A stretch of DNA of 64,000 nt. Source: an uncultured Erythrobacter sp. (lineage in GTDB: Bacteria > Pseudomonadota > Alphaproteobacteria > Sphingomonadales > Sphingomonadaceae). Where the stretch lies: assembly GCA_947488155.1 (NCBI GenBank), contig CANKYK010000002.1, positions 316,001 through 380,000 of the forward strand. Direction: 5' to 3'. Position 1 is the first letter of the stretch; every line of letters starts with the position of its first letter. The notes below the pieces were generated by a model, which was not told the origin of the DNA, did not search any database, and saw nothing but the letters and a program-made list of their open reading frames with translations. The position numbers were made by a program, and so were the translations under genes. Positions 55,541 to 64,000 of the stretch are shown in pieces.

Positions 55541-55560
55541 CGCTTTCGCTAGCGAAAGTG
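55541..55560. promoter_or_regulatory. Palindrome upstream of the TPR-SPOR gene
   Basis: CTTTCGCTAGCGAAAG at 55543-55558 is a perfect 16-base palindrome, extendable to 20 bases with one G-T mismatch. It ends 18 bases before the ATG of the SPOR gene. It could be an operator or a short leader hairpin. Confidence 0.4.
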
Positions 55561-55577
55561 GTCTAGTTAGAGGAACT

Positions 55578-57167
55578 ATGATTCTGCGGTCCCCCCGTTC
55601 GCTTTTTCTGTCCGGTATTGCCCGGTGTATGCCGCTTGCGATATTTGCCGCCGACGCCGGACTTGGCTTGAGCCTGGCCGCCGCACCTGCCCACGCGCAA
55701 GACAGCGGGGCAACATCGCGCGAAGTGGTGCAGCCGTTGCCATCGGCTCAGGTTCAGCGTCTTAACCGCGCGCTGCGGCGCTTGGCGCGCAGTCCGCGCG
55801 ATCTCAGCACTCTGATAGAGGCGGGCAATGCGGCAATGCTGCTGGGCGATATGGATGCAGCGATCGGTTTCTTTGGCCGCGCCCAGGATATTTCGCCGAC
55901 GGATTCGCGGGTCAAGATGGGCATGGCAGCGGTGTTCCTGCGGTCCGATCGGCCCATCGAGGCGCTGAGGCTGTTCAATGAGGCAGAGGCCGCAGGCGCT
56001 TCCTCTCGCGACGTTATGGGTGACCGCGGTCTGGCCTTCGATCTGGTTGGCAACAATCAAGCCGCCCAGGCGAGCTACCGCGATGCATTGGCGCTCACTG
56101 AAGACAGTGAAGTGGTCCGGCGTCTTGCGCTGAGCCACGCAATTGCCGGGGATAAGCAAGCATTTGAGGCGAGCCTGAGGCCGCAATTGGAAGCGCGCGA
56201 TTTTGCCGCTTTCCGCACGCAGGCCTTTGGCTTGGCGATATTGGGCGAGCAAGACGAAGCAGCGGCGATCGTTGATGCGGTGATGCCGCGCGATTTGGCC
56301 GCGCGTATGACGCCCTATCTCGCCTTTATGCCGCGCCTGACCAAGGCTCAGCAGGCGGCCGCCGCCAATCTCGGTATCTTCCCCGCCGCCGCGCAAGTGG
56401 GCCGCGATGATCCGCGCATTGCGGAATATGCAGCACAGGGCAGAGCCATTGCGAGCGCAGCGGACACCCGTCTTGCGCCCGCAGGAGAACCGCTGGGCCG
56501 GGTCGCCGATGCGGGTGATACTGCGGAGCAGAGCTTTACCCCCGGCGTTGAGCAGATCGAGCCTTCTTCTTCCACGCCGCCTGCCGCTGCGATTGCTGCG
56601 GCGCCCGAAACGCAGCCTGCTACGCCTGCTTCGGCAGAGACTGTTCGTGTGGCCCGCGCAGGTGAAACTGCCGCGAATGCTCCGGCTGGAGGAGAATCGC
56701 CGCGCCCAGGATTTGACCTCGCGCGGATCAACACCCGCGAAACCGAGCCTGCCTCGCGCGCAAGTGTTGCCGATGCATTTGCCGAGTTTGGCTCCGATGT
56801 GCCGCGGGTTACAAGAGCTGGTGAGGGAGCGGTCGACCTGGCTGCGATTGAAATCCCGCGTGAGAGCGAGGTCGAAGCGGAACCGGAAGAGCCAGAGCAT
56901 CCGCGCCGACAATGGGTGCAGGTTGCAACGGGCAAGGATCGCTCTGCTTTGCGGTTCGATTGGCGGCGTTTCAACCGGACTGCACCGGATGAATTGAGCG
57001 GCCTCAATCCGCATGTCGTGCGCTGGGGAGAGGCCAATCGCTTGCTCGCCGGGCCGCTCGGCACTGCGCAAGAGGCCCGCCAACTGGTCACGGCCCTGCG
57101 CGCCCAAGGTCTGGATAGTTTTACTTATACCAGTCCAGAGGGTCAAGAAATTCAGGAACTTAAATAG
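55578..57167 (+). CDS. Exported TPR and SPOR domain protein
   Basis: 529 residues from ATG 55578, with AGAGGA a few bases upstream; an extension to 55488 lacks a site. Sec signal peptide to about residue 40 (AAAPAHA-QD). Residues about 60-200 are TPR-like helical repeats (LIEAGNAAMLLGDMDAAIGFFGRAQDI), followed by a long Pro/Ala/Glu-rich linker. A C-terminal SPOR domain spans about 450-529 (RRQWVQVATGKD..., LAGPLGTAQEARQLVTALRAQG). SPOR binds septal peptidoglycan, so the protein is probably a periplasmic or outer membrane division factor. Its place directly after ftsZ supports that. Confidence 0.88.
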   Translation: MILRSPRSLFLSGIARCMPLAIFAADAGLGLSLAAAPAHAQDSGATSREVVQPLPSAQVQRLNRALRRLARSPRDLSTLIEAGNAAMLLGDMDAAIGFFGRAQDISPTDSRVKMGMAAVFLRSDRPIEALRLFNEAEAAGASSRDVMGDRGLAFDLVGNNQAAQASYRDALALTEDSEVVRRLALSHAIAGDKQAFEASLRPQLEARDFAAFRTQAFGLAILGEQDEAAAIVDAVMPRDLAARMTPYLAFMPRLTKAQQAAAANLGIFPAAAQVGRDDPRIAEYAAQGRAIASAADTRLAPAGEPLGRVADAGDTAEQSFTPGVEQIEPSSSTPPAAAIAAAPETQPATPASAETVRVARAGETAANAPAGGESPRPGFDLARINTRETEPASRASVADAFAEFGSDVPRVTRAGEGAVDLAAIEIPRESEVEAEPEEPEHPRRQWVQVATGKDRSALRFDWRRFNRTAPDELSGLNPHVVRWGEANRLLAGPLGTAQEARQLVTALRAQGLDSFTYTSPEGQEIQELK

Positions 57168-57308
57168 AATTTGGGGTTACGAACAGGTTTCTGTGCACAG
57201 GCTTTGAACAGCGCAATAGGGTTCTCCCCAGCCGCCCGCCGCATTCACATTGCCAAGCGACCCTTTGCCGATGCATCTGTCATTACCGATGACAAAGATA
57301 GCCAAACC

Positions 57309-57815
57309 ATGAGACCGCGCGAGAACGAATTCAGCGCTTCGGAAGATGCCGCGCCGGTCGATATGCTGGCGGCCTTGTTTGAGGCGCGCGGCTGGCCGTG
57401 CGAGATCGTATCCAATGACGAGCTGACCGGCGAAGTGCAGGGCAGCTGGACTAAGTATCAACTGCGCGCGATCTGGCGGGCAGAGGATAATGTGCTGCAA
57501 TTTATCGCGCTGCCCGACATTCGCGTGAGTGCAGAGAAGCGACCGGCGGCCTATGAATTGCTGTGCCTGGTCAATGAGCAGATGTGGCTCGGCCATTTCG
57601 ACATTTGGTCGAACGGCGATGTGTTGCTCTATCGTCACGGCGCGATGTTGGGCGATGATGGCATGCTCAGCCTGACCCAAGCGCAATCGCTGGTCGAAAC
57701 GGCGATTGATGAATGCGATCGGTTTTATCCGGCATTCCAATTCGTGCTGTGGGGTGACAAGGCCCCGCGTGCCGCGCTCGACAGCGCGCTTGTCGATGCC
57801 GCTGGCGAGGCGTAA
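57309..57815 (+). CDS. YbjN domain-containing protein
   Basis: 168 residues from ATG 57309; the frame is open from 57171 but the upstream part has no similarity. The core DMLAALFEARGWPCEIVSND and the segments LLCLVNEQMWLGHFDIWSNGDV and AIDECDRFYPAFQFVLWG match YbjN, a type III secretion chaperone-like fold of uncertain role, widespread in alphaproteobacteria. No signal peptide. It precedes proC by 37 bases in the same direction; this ybjN-proC pairing is frequent. Confidence 0.88.
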   Translation: MRPRENEFSASEDAAPVDMLAALFEARGWPCEIVSNDELTGEVQGSWTKYQLRAIWRAEDNVLQFIALPDIRVSAEKRPAAYELLCLVNEQMWLGHFDIWSNGDVLLYRHGAMLGDDGMLSLTQAQSLVETAIDECDRFYPAFQFVLWGDKAPRAALDSALVDAAGEA

Positions 57816-57852
57816 CTCTCTCGCTGGTTAGACGCGATTGGTAGGGGCGATT

Positions 57853-58635
57853 ATGTCCAAGGTTCTCATTTTTGGCTGCGGCAATATGGCGGGCGCGATG
57901 CTGGCTGGGTGGCTGGCGGATGGGGCGGACCCGACCTGCTTTGTGGTGGTTGACCGCTCCATGGAGCGCCCGCCCGGCGGCGTGGATCTGCACCGCGAGA
58001 TTCCGCATGATTCCGATCATGATGCGATCCTGCTCGGCGTAAAGCCTCAGCAACTATCGGACTTGCGCCCGCTGCTTCAGCCCGCTGCGGGGCCGAAAGT
58101 GGCGGTGCATTCCTTGCTGGCGGGGATCACTCTGGCCGGCCTTGCAGAGGCATTTCCTGATGCCCGCGCGCATGTTCGCGTGATGCCCAATCTCGCCGCT
58201 CGTATCGGCAAATCGCCGGTCATTCTGGCGCAAAGCGGCCTTGATGCAGCGGAGTGTGACAGTGTTTTTGCGCTGTACGATCGTTTGGGCAGTGCAGTCT
58301 GGCTGGAAGATGAGGCGCAGTTTAACCTGATGACTGCGCTGGCGGGCTCCGGCCCAGGCTTTGTTTACCGCTTTATTGATGCGCTTGCTGGTGCGGCGAC
58401 GGACCTCGGGCTTGATCGGGCTTCGGCCGATCGATTGGCACTGACCATGGTGGAGGGCGCAGCCTCTCTGGCGGGCAATGCGACAAGCTCTCCGGGGCAA
58501 CTGGCCGATCAAGTGGCCAGCCCCGGCGGGATGACGCGCGAAGGCCTAAATGTGCTGGATGATGGGGCTGCGTTGCGCGCGCTTTTGCGGGCAACCTTGG
58601 CCGCAACCGCGCAAAAAGGCGATGAATTGGCGTAA
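57853..58635 (+). CDS. proC: Pyrroline-5-carboxylate reductase
   Basis: 260 residues from ATG 57853, with AGGGGCG about five bases upstream. Last step of proline synthesis. N-terminal VLIFGCGNMAGAMLAGWL is the NADP-binding signature. VMPNLAARIGKSPVIL and LAGSGPGFVYRFIDAL carry the conserved substrate loop, and the C-terminal SPGGMTREGLNVLDDG is diagnostic. It is slightly shorter than E. coli ProC. Confidence 0.94.
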   Translation: MSKVLIFGCGNMAGAMLAGWLADGADPTCFVVVDRSMERPPGGVDLHREIPHDSDHDAILLGVKPQQLSDLRPLLQPAAGPKVAVHSLLAGITLAGLAEAFPDARAHVRVMPNLAARIGKSPVILAQSGLDAAECDSVFALYDRLGSAVWLEDEAQFNLMTALAGSGPGFVYRFIDALAGAATDLGLDRASADRLALTMVEGAASLAGNATSSPGQLADQVASPGGMTREGLNVLDDGAALRALLRATLAATAQKGDELA

Positions 58636-58698
58636 AGTGACGATAAATCAGCGTGATAGCAACCTTAACGTAACGTAAGCACCGCCAAACGGTTTTGC

Positions 58699-58727
58699 TT
58701 GAAATACACGGCAAAAATCACGATATT
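58699..58727 (+). promoter_or_regulatory. Sigma-70-type promoter candidate for the Bax inhibitor gene
   Basis: TTGAAA at 58699-58704, a 17-base spacer, and GATATT at 58722-58727. The match is five of six and four of six to consensus with ideal spacing. It lies 52 bases upstream of the ATG. Confidence 0.45.
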
Positions 58728-58737
58728 ACTTGGTGAA

Positions 58738-58755
58738 GGCGCGTATGTCCGCGCC
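58738..58755 (+). promoter_or_regulatory. GC-rich leader hairpin before the Bax inhibitor gene
   Basis: GGCGCG and CGCGCC form a perfect 6-pair stem with a TATGTC loop, followed by CGCTTTTAAA. It lies in the probable 5' leader 23 bases before the ATG. It may be a stabiliser or weak attenuator. Confidence 0.4.
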
Positions 58756-58778
58756 CGCTTTTAAATGTAGGGATGACC

Positions 58779-59537
58779 ATGTCTGATTGGAAAGACACTC
58801 AGCAATCACAGCAAGCCTTTGGCTCTTCTGTACCCCGTGCCGGCGGGAACCTTGCCGGTGAGACGTATGATGAGGGCCTGCGCAAGCACATGCTCTCAAT
58901 CTACAATTACATGAGCTCGGGCGTATTGCTGACAGGTATTGTCGCAATTCTGTTTTCCTGGGGCGGTGTTGAATCGCCAGCCTATTGGCTCGCCGTAAAT
59001 GGCGGCCTGTTGTTCTGGGCGGTGAAACTTGCGCCGCTGGCCTTCGTGCTCGCGATGAGCTTTGGCCTGCACAAGATGAGCCAGTCGACCCTGCAAATCG
59101 TGTTCTGGTCGTTCGCGACCGTCATGGGCATTTCGATGTCGACGATTTTCCTTGTCTACACCGGTGAATCCATCGCTGTGACATTCTTTGCCACGGCTGC
59201 GGCCTTCGCTGGTTTGTCGCTGTGGGGCTACACCACGAAGAAAGACATTTCTGGCTGGGGCAGTTTCCTGATCATGGGCGTAATCGGCCTGATCATCGCC
59301 ATGGTGATCAACATGTTCCTGGGATCGGAAACCATGGCATTTGTCATCAGCGGGCTCGGCGTGCTGATCTTTGCTGGTCTGACCGCTTACGATACGCAGA
59401 TGCTGAAAAACCAGTATCAGCAGATCCGCGGAACGTCCTTCATCGGCAAAGCCGTGATCATGGGCGCGACCAATCTGTACCTCGACTTCGTGAACATGTT
59501 CATGTTCCTGTTGCAGTTCCTCGGCAACCGCGACTGA
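58779..59537 (+). CDS. Bax inhibitor-1/YccA family membrane protein
   Basis: 252 residues from ATG 58779, chosen because AGGGA is five bases upstream, whereas the ATG at 58773 overlaps that site. Seven membrane helices after a 45-residue polar N-terminus. The motif GLTAYDTQMLKNQYQQI near the C-terminus is the BI-1 signature with the Asp that forms the pH-sensitive latch. Relatives are calcium-leak or FtsH-interacting proteins; the role in this organism is not known. Confidence 0.92.
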   Translation: MSDWKDTQQSQQAFGSSVPRAGGNLAGETYDEGLRKHMLSIYNYMSSGVLLTGIVAILFSWGGVESPAYWLAVNGGLLFWAVKLAPLAFVLAMSFGLHKMSQSTLQIVFWSFATVMGISMSTIFLVYTGESIAVTFFATAAAFAGLSLWGYTTKKDISGWGSFLIMGVIGLIIAMVINMFLGSETMAFVISGLGVLIFAGLTAYDTQMLKNQYQQIRGTSFIGKAVIMGATNLYLDFVNMFMFLLQFLGNRD

Positions 59538-59608
59538 TTTGAACGCACAGCCAGCGCGGTTTGACGCAAACCTTGCCGCGCCAACCGATAAATGATTGCA
59601 AACTTTTG

Positions 59609-59646
59609 ATGCCCGGGGCGTTTAGAGCGCTCTGGGCATTTGTTTT
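59609..59646 (+). terminator. Intrinsic terminator after the Bax inhibitor gene
   Basis: ATGCCC at 59609-59614 pairs with GGGCAT at 59634-59639, with an inner GCG/CGC helix. TTTGTTTT follows. It is placed about 70 bases after the stop codon. Confidence 0.8.
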
Positions 59647-59757
59647 GATGCACAAGCGCAGTAACCCATTGCGCTTCAGCTTGGGGCAATGCAGTCTAGC
59701 GCATGCACATGGCATAATGCCTGGGGTGGGTTACGATTTTGAGAGAGGCACTTCCTA

Positions 59758-60711
59758 ATGAGCGCAGCACAACTGGCCCAGACGCCGGTAACGCAATTGA
59801 CCCATGAGGTCGCATCCAATTCCGATGGCACGTCCGCTGGCTCCAACTTGGGGCTGCGTATTCTAACTGTCGCTGCTGGTGCAGCCACGCTGGGCGCCTG
59901 TACCACCACTCCGCCACCGCCTCCGCCACCTCCGCCGCCGCCTCCCATTGTTGAGGCGATCCCGTCCCGGCCATTGCCGCCAGGCGGCGCATCCTATGTG
60001 ATGAACATTCCGGCCACCGGTGCCGATGGTCAGCGCATCACGATCAATCGTGGGATCAGCGATGATGAAAAGGTCTGGCATTTCCGTTCCGCCTGGAATG
60101 TCGCCGCGCTCAATTGCACCGCTCTGCAACATGCGCCGGTGCTTACCGCATACAGTTCGTACATCTCGAAGCATTCGCGCGCGCTGAAACAAGTGAACGA
60201 TCGGATTGATCGGGTCTATCGCAGCCAGCTGAGCTCTCGCCGTAGTGCGATTATGGCGCGTGAAAGCAAGATGACCAGCGTCTATAACTTTTTTGCGCTG
60301 CCACCTGCTCGGGCAAGCTTCTGCAACAATGCGCTTGATATCTCGAACCGCTATCTCGCCGCACCAGATGATGATCCAATCGCCTTTGCGATGAGCAATT
60401 TTGAGCTGAAGGAAGCGCCGTTTCACAACTTCTTCGCCGATTATGAGCAGTACCAGCGGGATTCGGCCGCTTGGGATGCCCGCTATGGCGAGCGCTACGG
60501 CGCGTCTCAGCCGGGCTGGGTCGCAGTTCAGGCCGCGCGCCAATCGGGCAATTTCGGCTCAACCCCGCCGCCCTCTGGCTTTGTGGCTGATCCGGGAACC
60601 AGCGGGAATGCACAGGTGCCGATTGTGCCGGTGGACGAGAGCACGGTCTCTCAGCCGGTGACGCAGCCGATCCCTGATGCCGATCCCGCCGCCGCGGATC
60701 CGGGGTCTTAG
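59758..60711 (+). CDS. Probable lipoprotein with 12-proline run, unknown function
   Basis: 317 residues from ATG 59758. A lipobox LGAC (Cys 48) follows a hydrophobic stretch ILTVAAGAATLGA, but the 30 polar residues before it are unusual for a signal peptide. A TTG at 59848 would give a normal-length lipoprotein signal. Twelve consecutive Pro (52-63) follow the Cys. The rest is helical and soluble with no domain I recognise (FRSAWNVAALNCTALQHA, LKEAPFHNFFADYEQYQRD), ending in a Pro/Asp/Ala tail. The proline run would stall ribosomes and need elongation factor P. Probably periplasmic. Confidence 0.75.
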   Translation: MSAAQLAQTPVTQLTHEVASNSDGTSAGSNLGLRILTVAAGAATLGACTTTPPPPPPPPPPPPIVEAIPSRPLPPGGASYVMNIPATGADGQRITINRGISDDEKVWHFRSAWNVAALNCTALQHAPVLTAYSSYISKHSRALKQVNDRIDRVYRSQLSSRRSAIMARESKMTSVYNFFALPPARASFCNNALDISNRYLAAPDDDPIAFAMSNFELKEAPFHNFFADYEQYQRDSAAWDARYGERYGASQPGWVAVQAARQSGNFGSTPPPSGFVADPGTSGNAQVPIVPVDESTVSQPVTQPIPDADPAAADPGS

Positions 60712-60760
60712 TAGCGCGGGCTTGCGCCCTCTACAAAAGCTGACTAACCGAGCGACACGC

Positions 60761-60957
60761 ATTGGTAACGGGAATGCGGTGCGGGGCCATTGGCCCCAAA
60801 GCCGCGGCTGTCCCTGCAACTGTAAGCGGTGAGTGATTGACCTCGCGCGGGCTTGGATACGAGCGCGCAGCCACTGGGAAGGCCGTGAATGGCCGCCTGG
60901 GAAGGTGAGAGGCAAGAGCGATGATCCGTGAGCCAGGAGACCGACCAGAGCGTGTCG
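60761..60957 (+). ncRNA. Cobalamin (B12) riboswitch
   Basis: All conserved blocks of the adenosylcobalamin aptamer are present in order: GGGAATGCGGTGCGG (about 60770), CTGCAACTGTAAGCGGTGAG (about 60813-60832), the B12 box GCCACTGGGAAGG (from 60870), and GATGATCC with AGCCAGGAGACC (60920-60942). It lies in the leader of the BtuB-like receptor gene, so high cobalamin should shut off the receptor. Boundaries are approximate. Confidence 0.95.
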
Positions 60958-61021
60958 CTTGTGGCCTGGTTCAGGGATTGATCCGGCGCGAAAGAATTTT
61001 CGTCTCGAGCGACGATTAATG

Positions 61022-61052
61022 GGACTGCGTAGGGGGTAACGCCGCGCAGTCC
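61022..61052 (+). promoter_or_regulatory. Hairpin after the riboswitch, candidate expression platform
   Basis: GGACTGCG at 61022-61029 pairs perfectly with CGCAGTCC at 61045-61052. The 15-base loop holds AGGGGG. It sits between the aptamer and the receptor start; only GTTGCTTT follows, so it could act as a weak terminator or by masking initiation. Confidence 0.5.
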
Positions 61053-61062
61053 GTTGCTTTGG

Positions 61063-63018
61063 ATGAAGGGAATTATCTTGAGAAATCTATTGTTGAGCAG
61101 CGCCGCTGCTGTGTTTGCGCTCAGTTGTGGCAGCCATGCCGCTGCGCAGAATGAGGGCGTTTATACTGACGAAGAAATCGATCCGAACGTCATTTTGCCA
61201 ACTGGCATTCTTCCAGAAGACGGTATTCTCGTTACCAGCAGTCGACTGCGGACGACGCGATTGTCAGAATCGACGGCTTCCACGACGATCGTAACCCGAA
61301 GGCAGATCGAACAACGTCAGGTCCGCGACATTGCCGATGTGCTGCGCGATGTGCCCGGTGTCGCGGTTTCCAGCATTGCAGGTCAGACCCAAATTCGTCT
61401 GCGCGGAAGCGAGGCCAATCATGTTCTAGTGCTGGTCGATGGCATCGAGGTTTCCGATCCTGGCAGCGGTGAATTCGACATAGGCACGCTTCAGGCTGAG
61501 ATCGGCAGTTATGTCGAAGTGCTGCGCGGCCCGCAATCGGCGCTTTACGGTAATGACGCGATCGGCGGCGTGGTAGCCTATCGTCTGGCGCACATTGATG
61601 GTTTTACAGGCCGGGTGGAGGCCGGTTCCAACGAGACAATCAACGCGGCAGCGCGGTGGGGAACGCGCATCGGCGATGCAGAAACATCGCTATCTGCTAC
61701 CGTAGTCAGCACCGATGGGGAGCCAAATGCACGGGGTGGTGAGCGGGATATCGGGCGAGACAGCTATACTTTGTCTGGCCGTATCTCTGGCGAAGTTTCC
61801 AACGCGCTGAATATACGCGCGGTTGGCCGGTTCGTCGACACATCAGGCGAAACAAACAATCAGGACTTCACCTTCGGCAGCCCTACGCTCGGCCTTGTGA
61901 TTGATAGCCCGGGCGTCGGTTTTGAAAGCACCGCGCTATATGGCTTGGTCGGCGCGCGGCTTGAGACGCTTGATCAGTCTTGGATACACGATCTTTCGGT
62001 TCAATTTGCCAATATTAACCGCAGCACTTTTGACGGCTCAGCCATTACGAGTGACATGGAAAGCGACCGGTTCAAGGCGTCGTATGTCAGCAGTTTTGAT
62101 TTCGGACAAAGCGAACACAATATCACCTTTGCTGCTGATTATGAGCAGGAAGGCTTCAACAATGCGTCCACCTTCAACGAACGCCGTGAGGTTGAGAATG
62201 TCGGTTTAGTCGGTGAGTACCGTTACGACGGGGACCGTTTCGATTTTTCGGCAGCCTTGCGGCAAGACTTCAACGACCGGTTTCAGGATACGACCACTTT
62301 CCGTGTGGCAGCAGGTCTAAATGTCACTGATACAACACGCCTTCGCGCGGCTCTTGGTTCAGGGGTCAAGAACCCGACCTTTTTCGAACTATTTGGCTTT
62401 TTCGATGGTGTGTTTGTTGGCAATCCTGACTTGGAACCAGAGGAATCGACCAGCTGGGAAGTGGGCGTGGATCAGCGCTTTCTTGATGGCAACGGGATGC
62501 TTTCTGTCACCTATTTCAACGCTGAGCTCGATGGTGAAATCTTCACGGTTTTCCCTCCGCCGACTTTCATTGCCACACCGGGCAATCGCGATACGGAAAG
62601 CGAACAACAAGGGATCGAATTTGCTGTATCGGCGCAGATTGGACGGAATTGGAGCGTCAACGCTGCCTACACTTATCTTGATGCTGAGGAGAATGGAGCG
62701 GTTGAAGTGCGACGTCCCGAAAGCATAGCAAGTGCCGCGCTGACATGGGCTTCTGCTGACGACAAAGCTTCTGCCACTTTGGTGGTTCGGCACAATGGTG
62801 AAGCTCTCGATAGTGATTTTAGCACTGGCACTTTTCCCGCACCTGTCACCACCCTTGAGGATTTTACGCTTGTGAACGTCAATGCGCGCTACGATCTGAC
62901 AGACGGCGTCAGTCTGTTCGCGCGCGCGGAAAACTTGCTGGATGAGGAATATGAGCAGGTGTTCAGTTTCGTCAGTCCGGGCCGCACTGTGACCGTTGGT
63001 ATCGAGGCAAGGTTCTAA
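61063..63018 (+). CDS. btuB: TonB-dependent receptor, BtuB-like (vitamin B12 uptake)
   Basis: 651 residues from ATG 61063. A TTG at 61078, with AGGGA about six bases upstream, is a good alternative giving the signal peptide RNLLLSSAAAVFALSCGSHAAA. TonB box GILVTSS, plug domain (TIVTRRQIEQRQVRDIADVLRDVPG, IRLRGSEANHVLVLVDGIEV, VEVLRGPQSALYGNDAIGG), then a 22-strand barrel with EPEESTSWEVGVDQ and a terminal Phe. The riboswitch upstream gives the substrate: cobalamin or a related corrinoid. No btuFCD genes are in the window. Confidence 0.9.
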   Translation: MKGIILRNLLLSSAAAVFALSCGSHAAAQNEGVYTDEEIDPNVILPTGILPEDGILVTSSRLRTTRLSESTASTTIVTRRQIEQRQVRDIADVLRDVPGVAVSSIAGQTQIRLRGSEANHVLVLVDGIEVSDPGSGEFDIGTLQAEIGSYVEVLRGPQSALYGNDAIGGVVAYRLAHIDGFTGRVEAGSNETINAAARWGTRIGDAETSLSATVVSTDGEPNARGGERDIGRDSYTLSGRISGEVSNALNIRAVGRFVDTSGETNNQDFTFGSPTLGLVIDSPGVGFESTALYGLVGARLETLDQSWIHDLSVQFANINRSTFDGSAITSDMESDRFKASYVSSFDFGQSEHNITFAADYEQEGFNNASTFNERREVENVGLVGEYRYDGDRFDFSAALRQDFNDRFQDTTTFRVAAGLNVTDTTRLRAALGSGVKNPTFFELFGFFDGVFVGNPDLEPEESTSWEVGVDQRFLDGNGMLSVTYFNAELDGEIFTVFPPPTFIATPGNRDTESEQQGIEFAVSAQIGRNWSVNAAYTYLDAEENGAVEVRRPESIASAALTWASADDKASATLVVRHNGEALDSDFSTGTFPAPVTTLEDFTLVNVNARYDLTDGVSLFARAENLLDEEYEQVFSFVSPGRTVTVGIEARF

Positions 63019-63032
63019 GCTCTCGCTTTCTG

Positions 63033-64000
<968 letters not shown>

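Noticed and set aside
55563..57146. 527-codon open frame on the minus strand opposite the TPR-SPOR gene
   Set aside because: The plus strand encodes a signal peptide, TPR and SPOR domain. The antisense product has no recognisable domain and is Arg- and Cys-rich in the manner of shadow frames.

Overview
The window is a stretch of core alphaproteobacterial chromosome. Gene families, gene order and residue patterns fit a member of Sphingomonadales, most likely Erythrobacteraceae (Erythrobacter or Altererythrobacter type). Supporting signs are the order SPOR-nagZ-scpAB-tatABC, bpt next to tamAB, a dcw cluster followed by SPOR/TPR, ybjN and proC genes, and a B12-riboswitch-controlled TonB receptor just before obg. 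The assignment rests on family recognition, not a database search. I see no prophage, insertion sequence, CRISPR array, tRNA or rRNA.

Layout. 1-4780 (+): end of a SPOR protein, nagZ, scpA, scpB, tatA, tatB, tatC. 5163-8370 (-): a small exported membrane protein with a strong terminator, an exported amidohydrolase, and a beta-hydroxyacid dehydrogenase. 8470-17343 (+): threonine dehydratase, Bpt leucyltransferase, TamA and TamB. 17394-18059 (-): a GH24 lysozyme. 18214-20043 (+): a MASE1-PAS-GGDEF diguanylate cyclase. 20126-25034 (-): glnA, glnB, argC, an SH3 protein and an M17 aminopeptidase. 25103-27652 (+): a DUF3298 lipoprotein, map and a lipoprotein-type MsrA. 27663-28915 (-): ccmB and ccmA; a pterin carbinolamine dehydratase (+) follows. 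29294-33011 (-): an SDR, an S9 peptidase whose signal peptide appears frameshifted, and an AlkA-type glycosylase. 33118-35713 (+): ferredoxin, cysteine synthase and two unrecognised membrane proteins.

36179-55359 (+) is a complete division and cell wall cluster: mraZ, rsmH, ftsL, ftsI, murE, murF, mraY, murD, ftsW, murG, murC, murB, ddl, ftsQ, ftsA, ftsZ. Most joints are 4-base overlaps, so transcription and translation are probably coupled. It is preceded by a 465-base regulatory region carrying 10-base-periodic MraZ-type boxes in two orientations, a perfect palindrome and a cluster of GANTC sites. 55578-64000 (+): TPR-SPOR protein, YbjN, proC, Bax inhibitor-1 family protein, a polyproline lipoprotein, a cobalamin riboswitch with a BtuB-like receptor, and obg cut by the window end.

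No obviously new multi-gene system is visible. The most interesting signals are small and non-coding. Two long hairpins fold the ribosome binding site and start codon of murC and of obg into one stem of nearly identical design. The others are the MraZ operator architecture and the disrupted signal peptide of the S9 peptidase.
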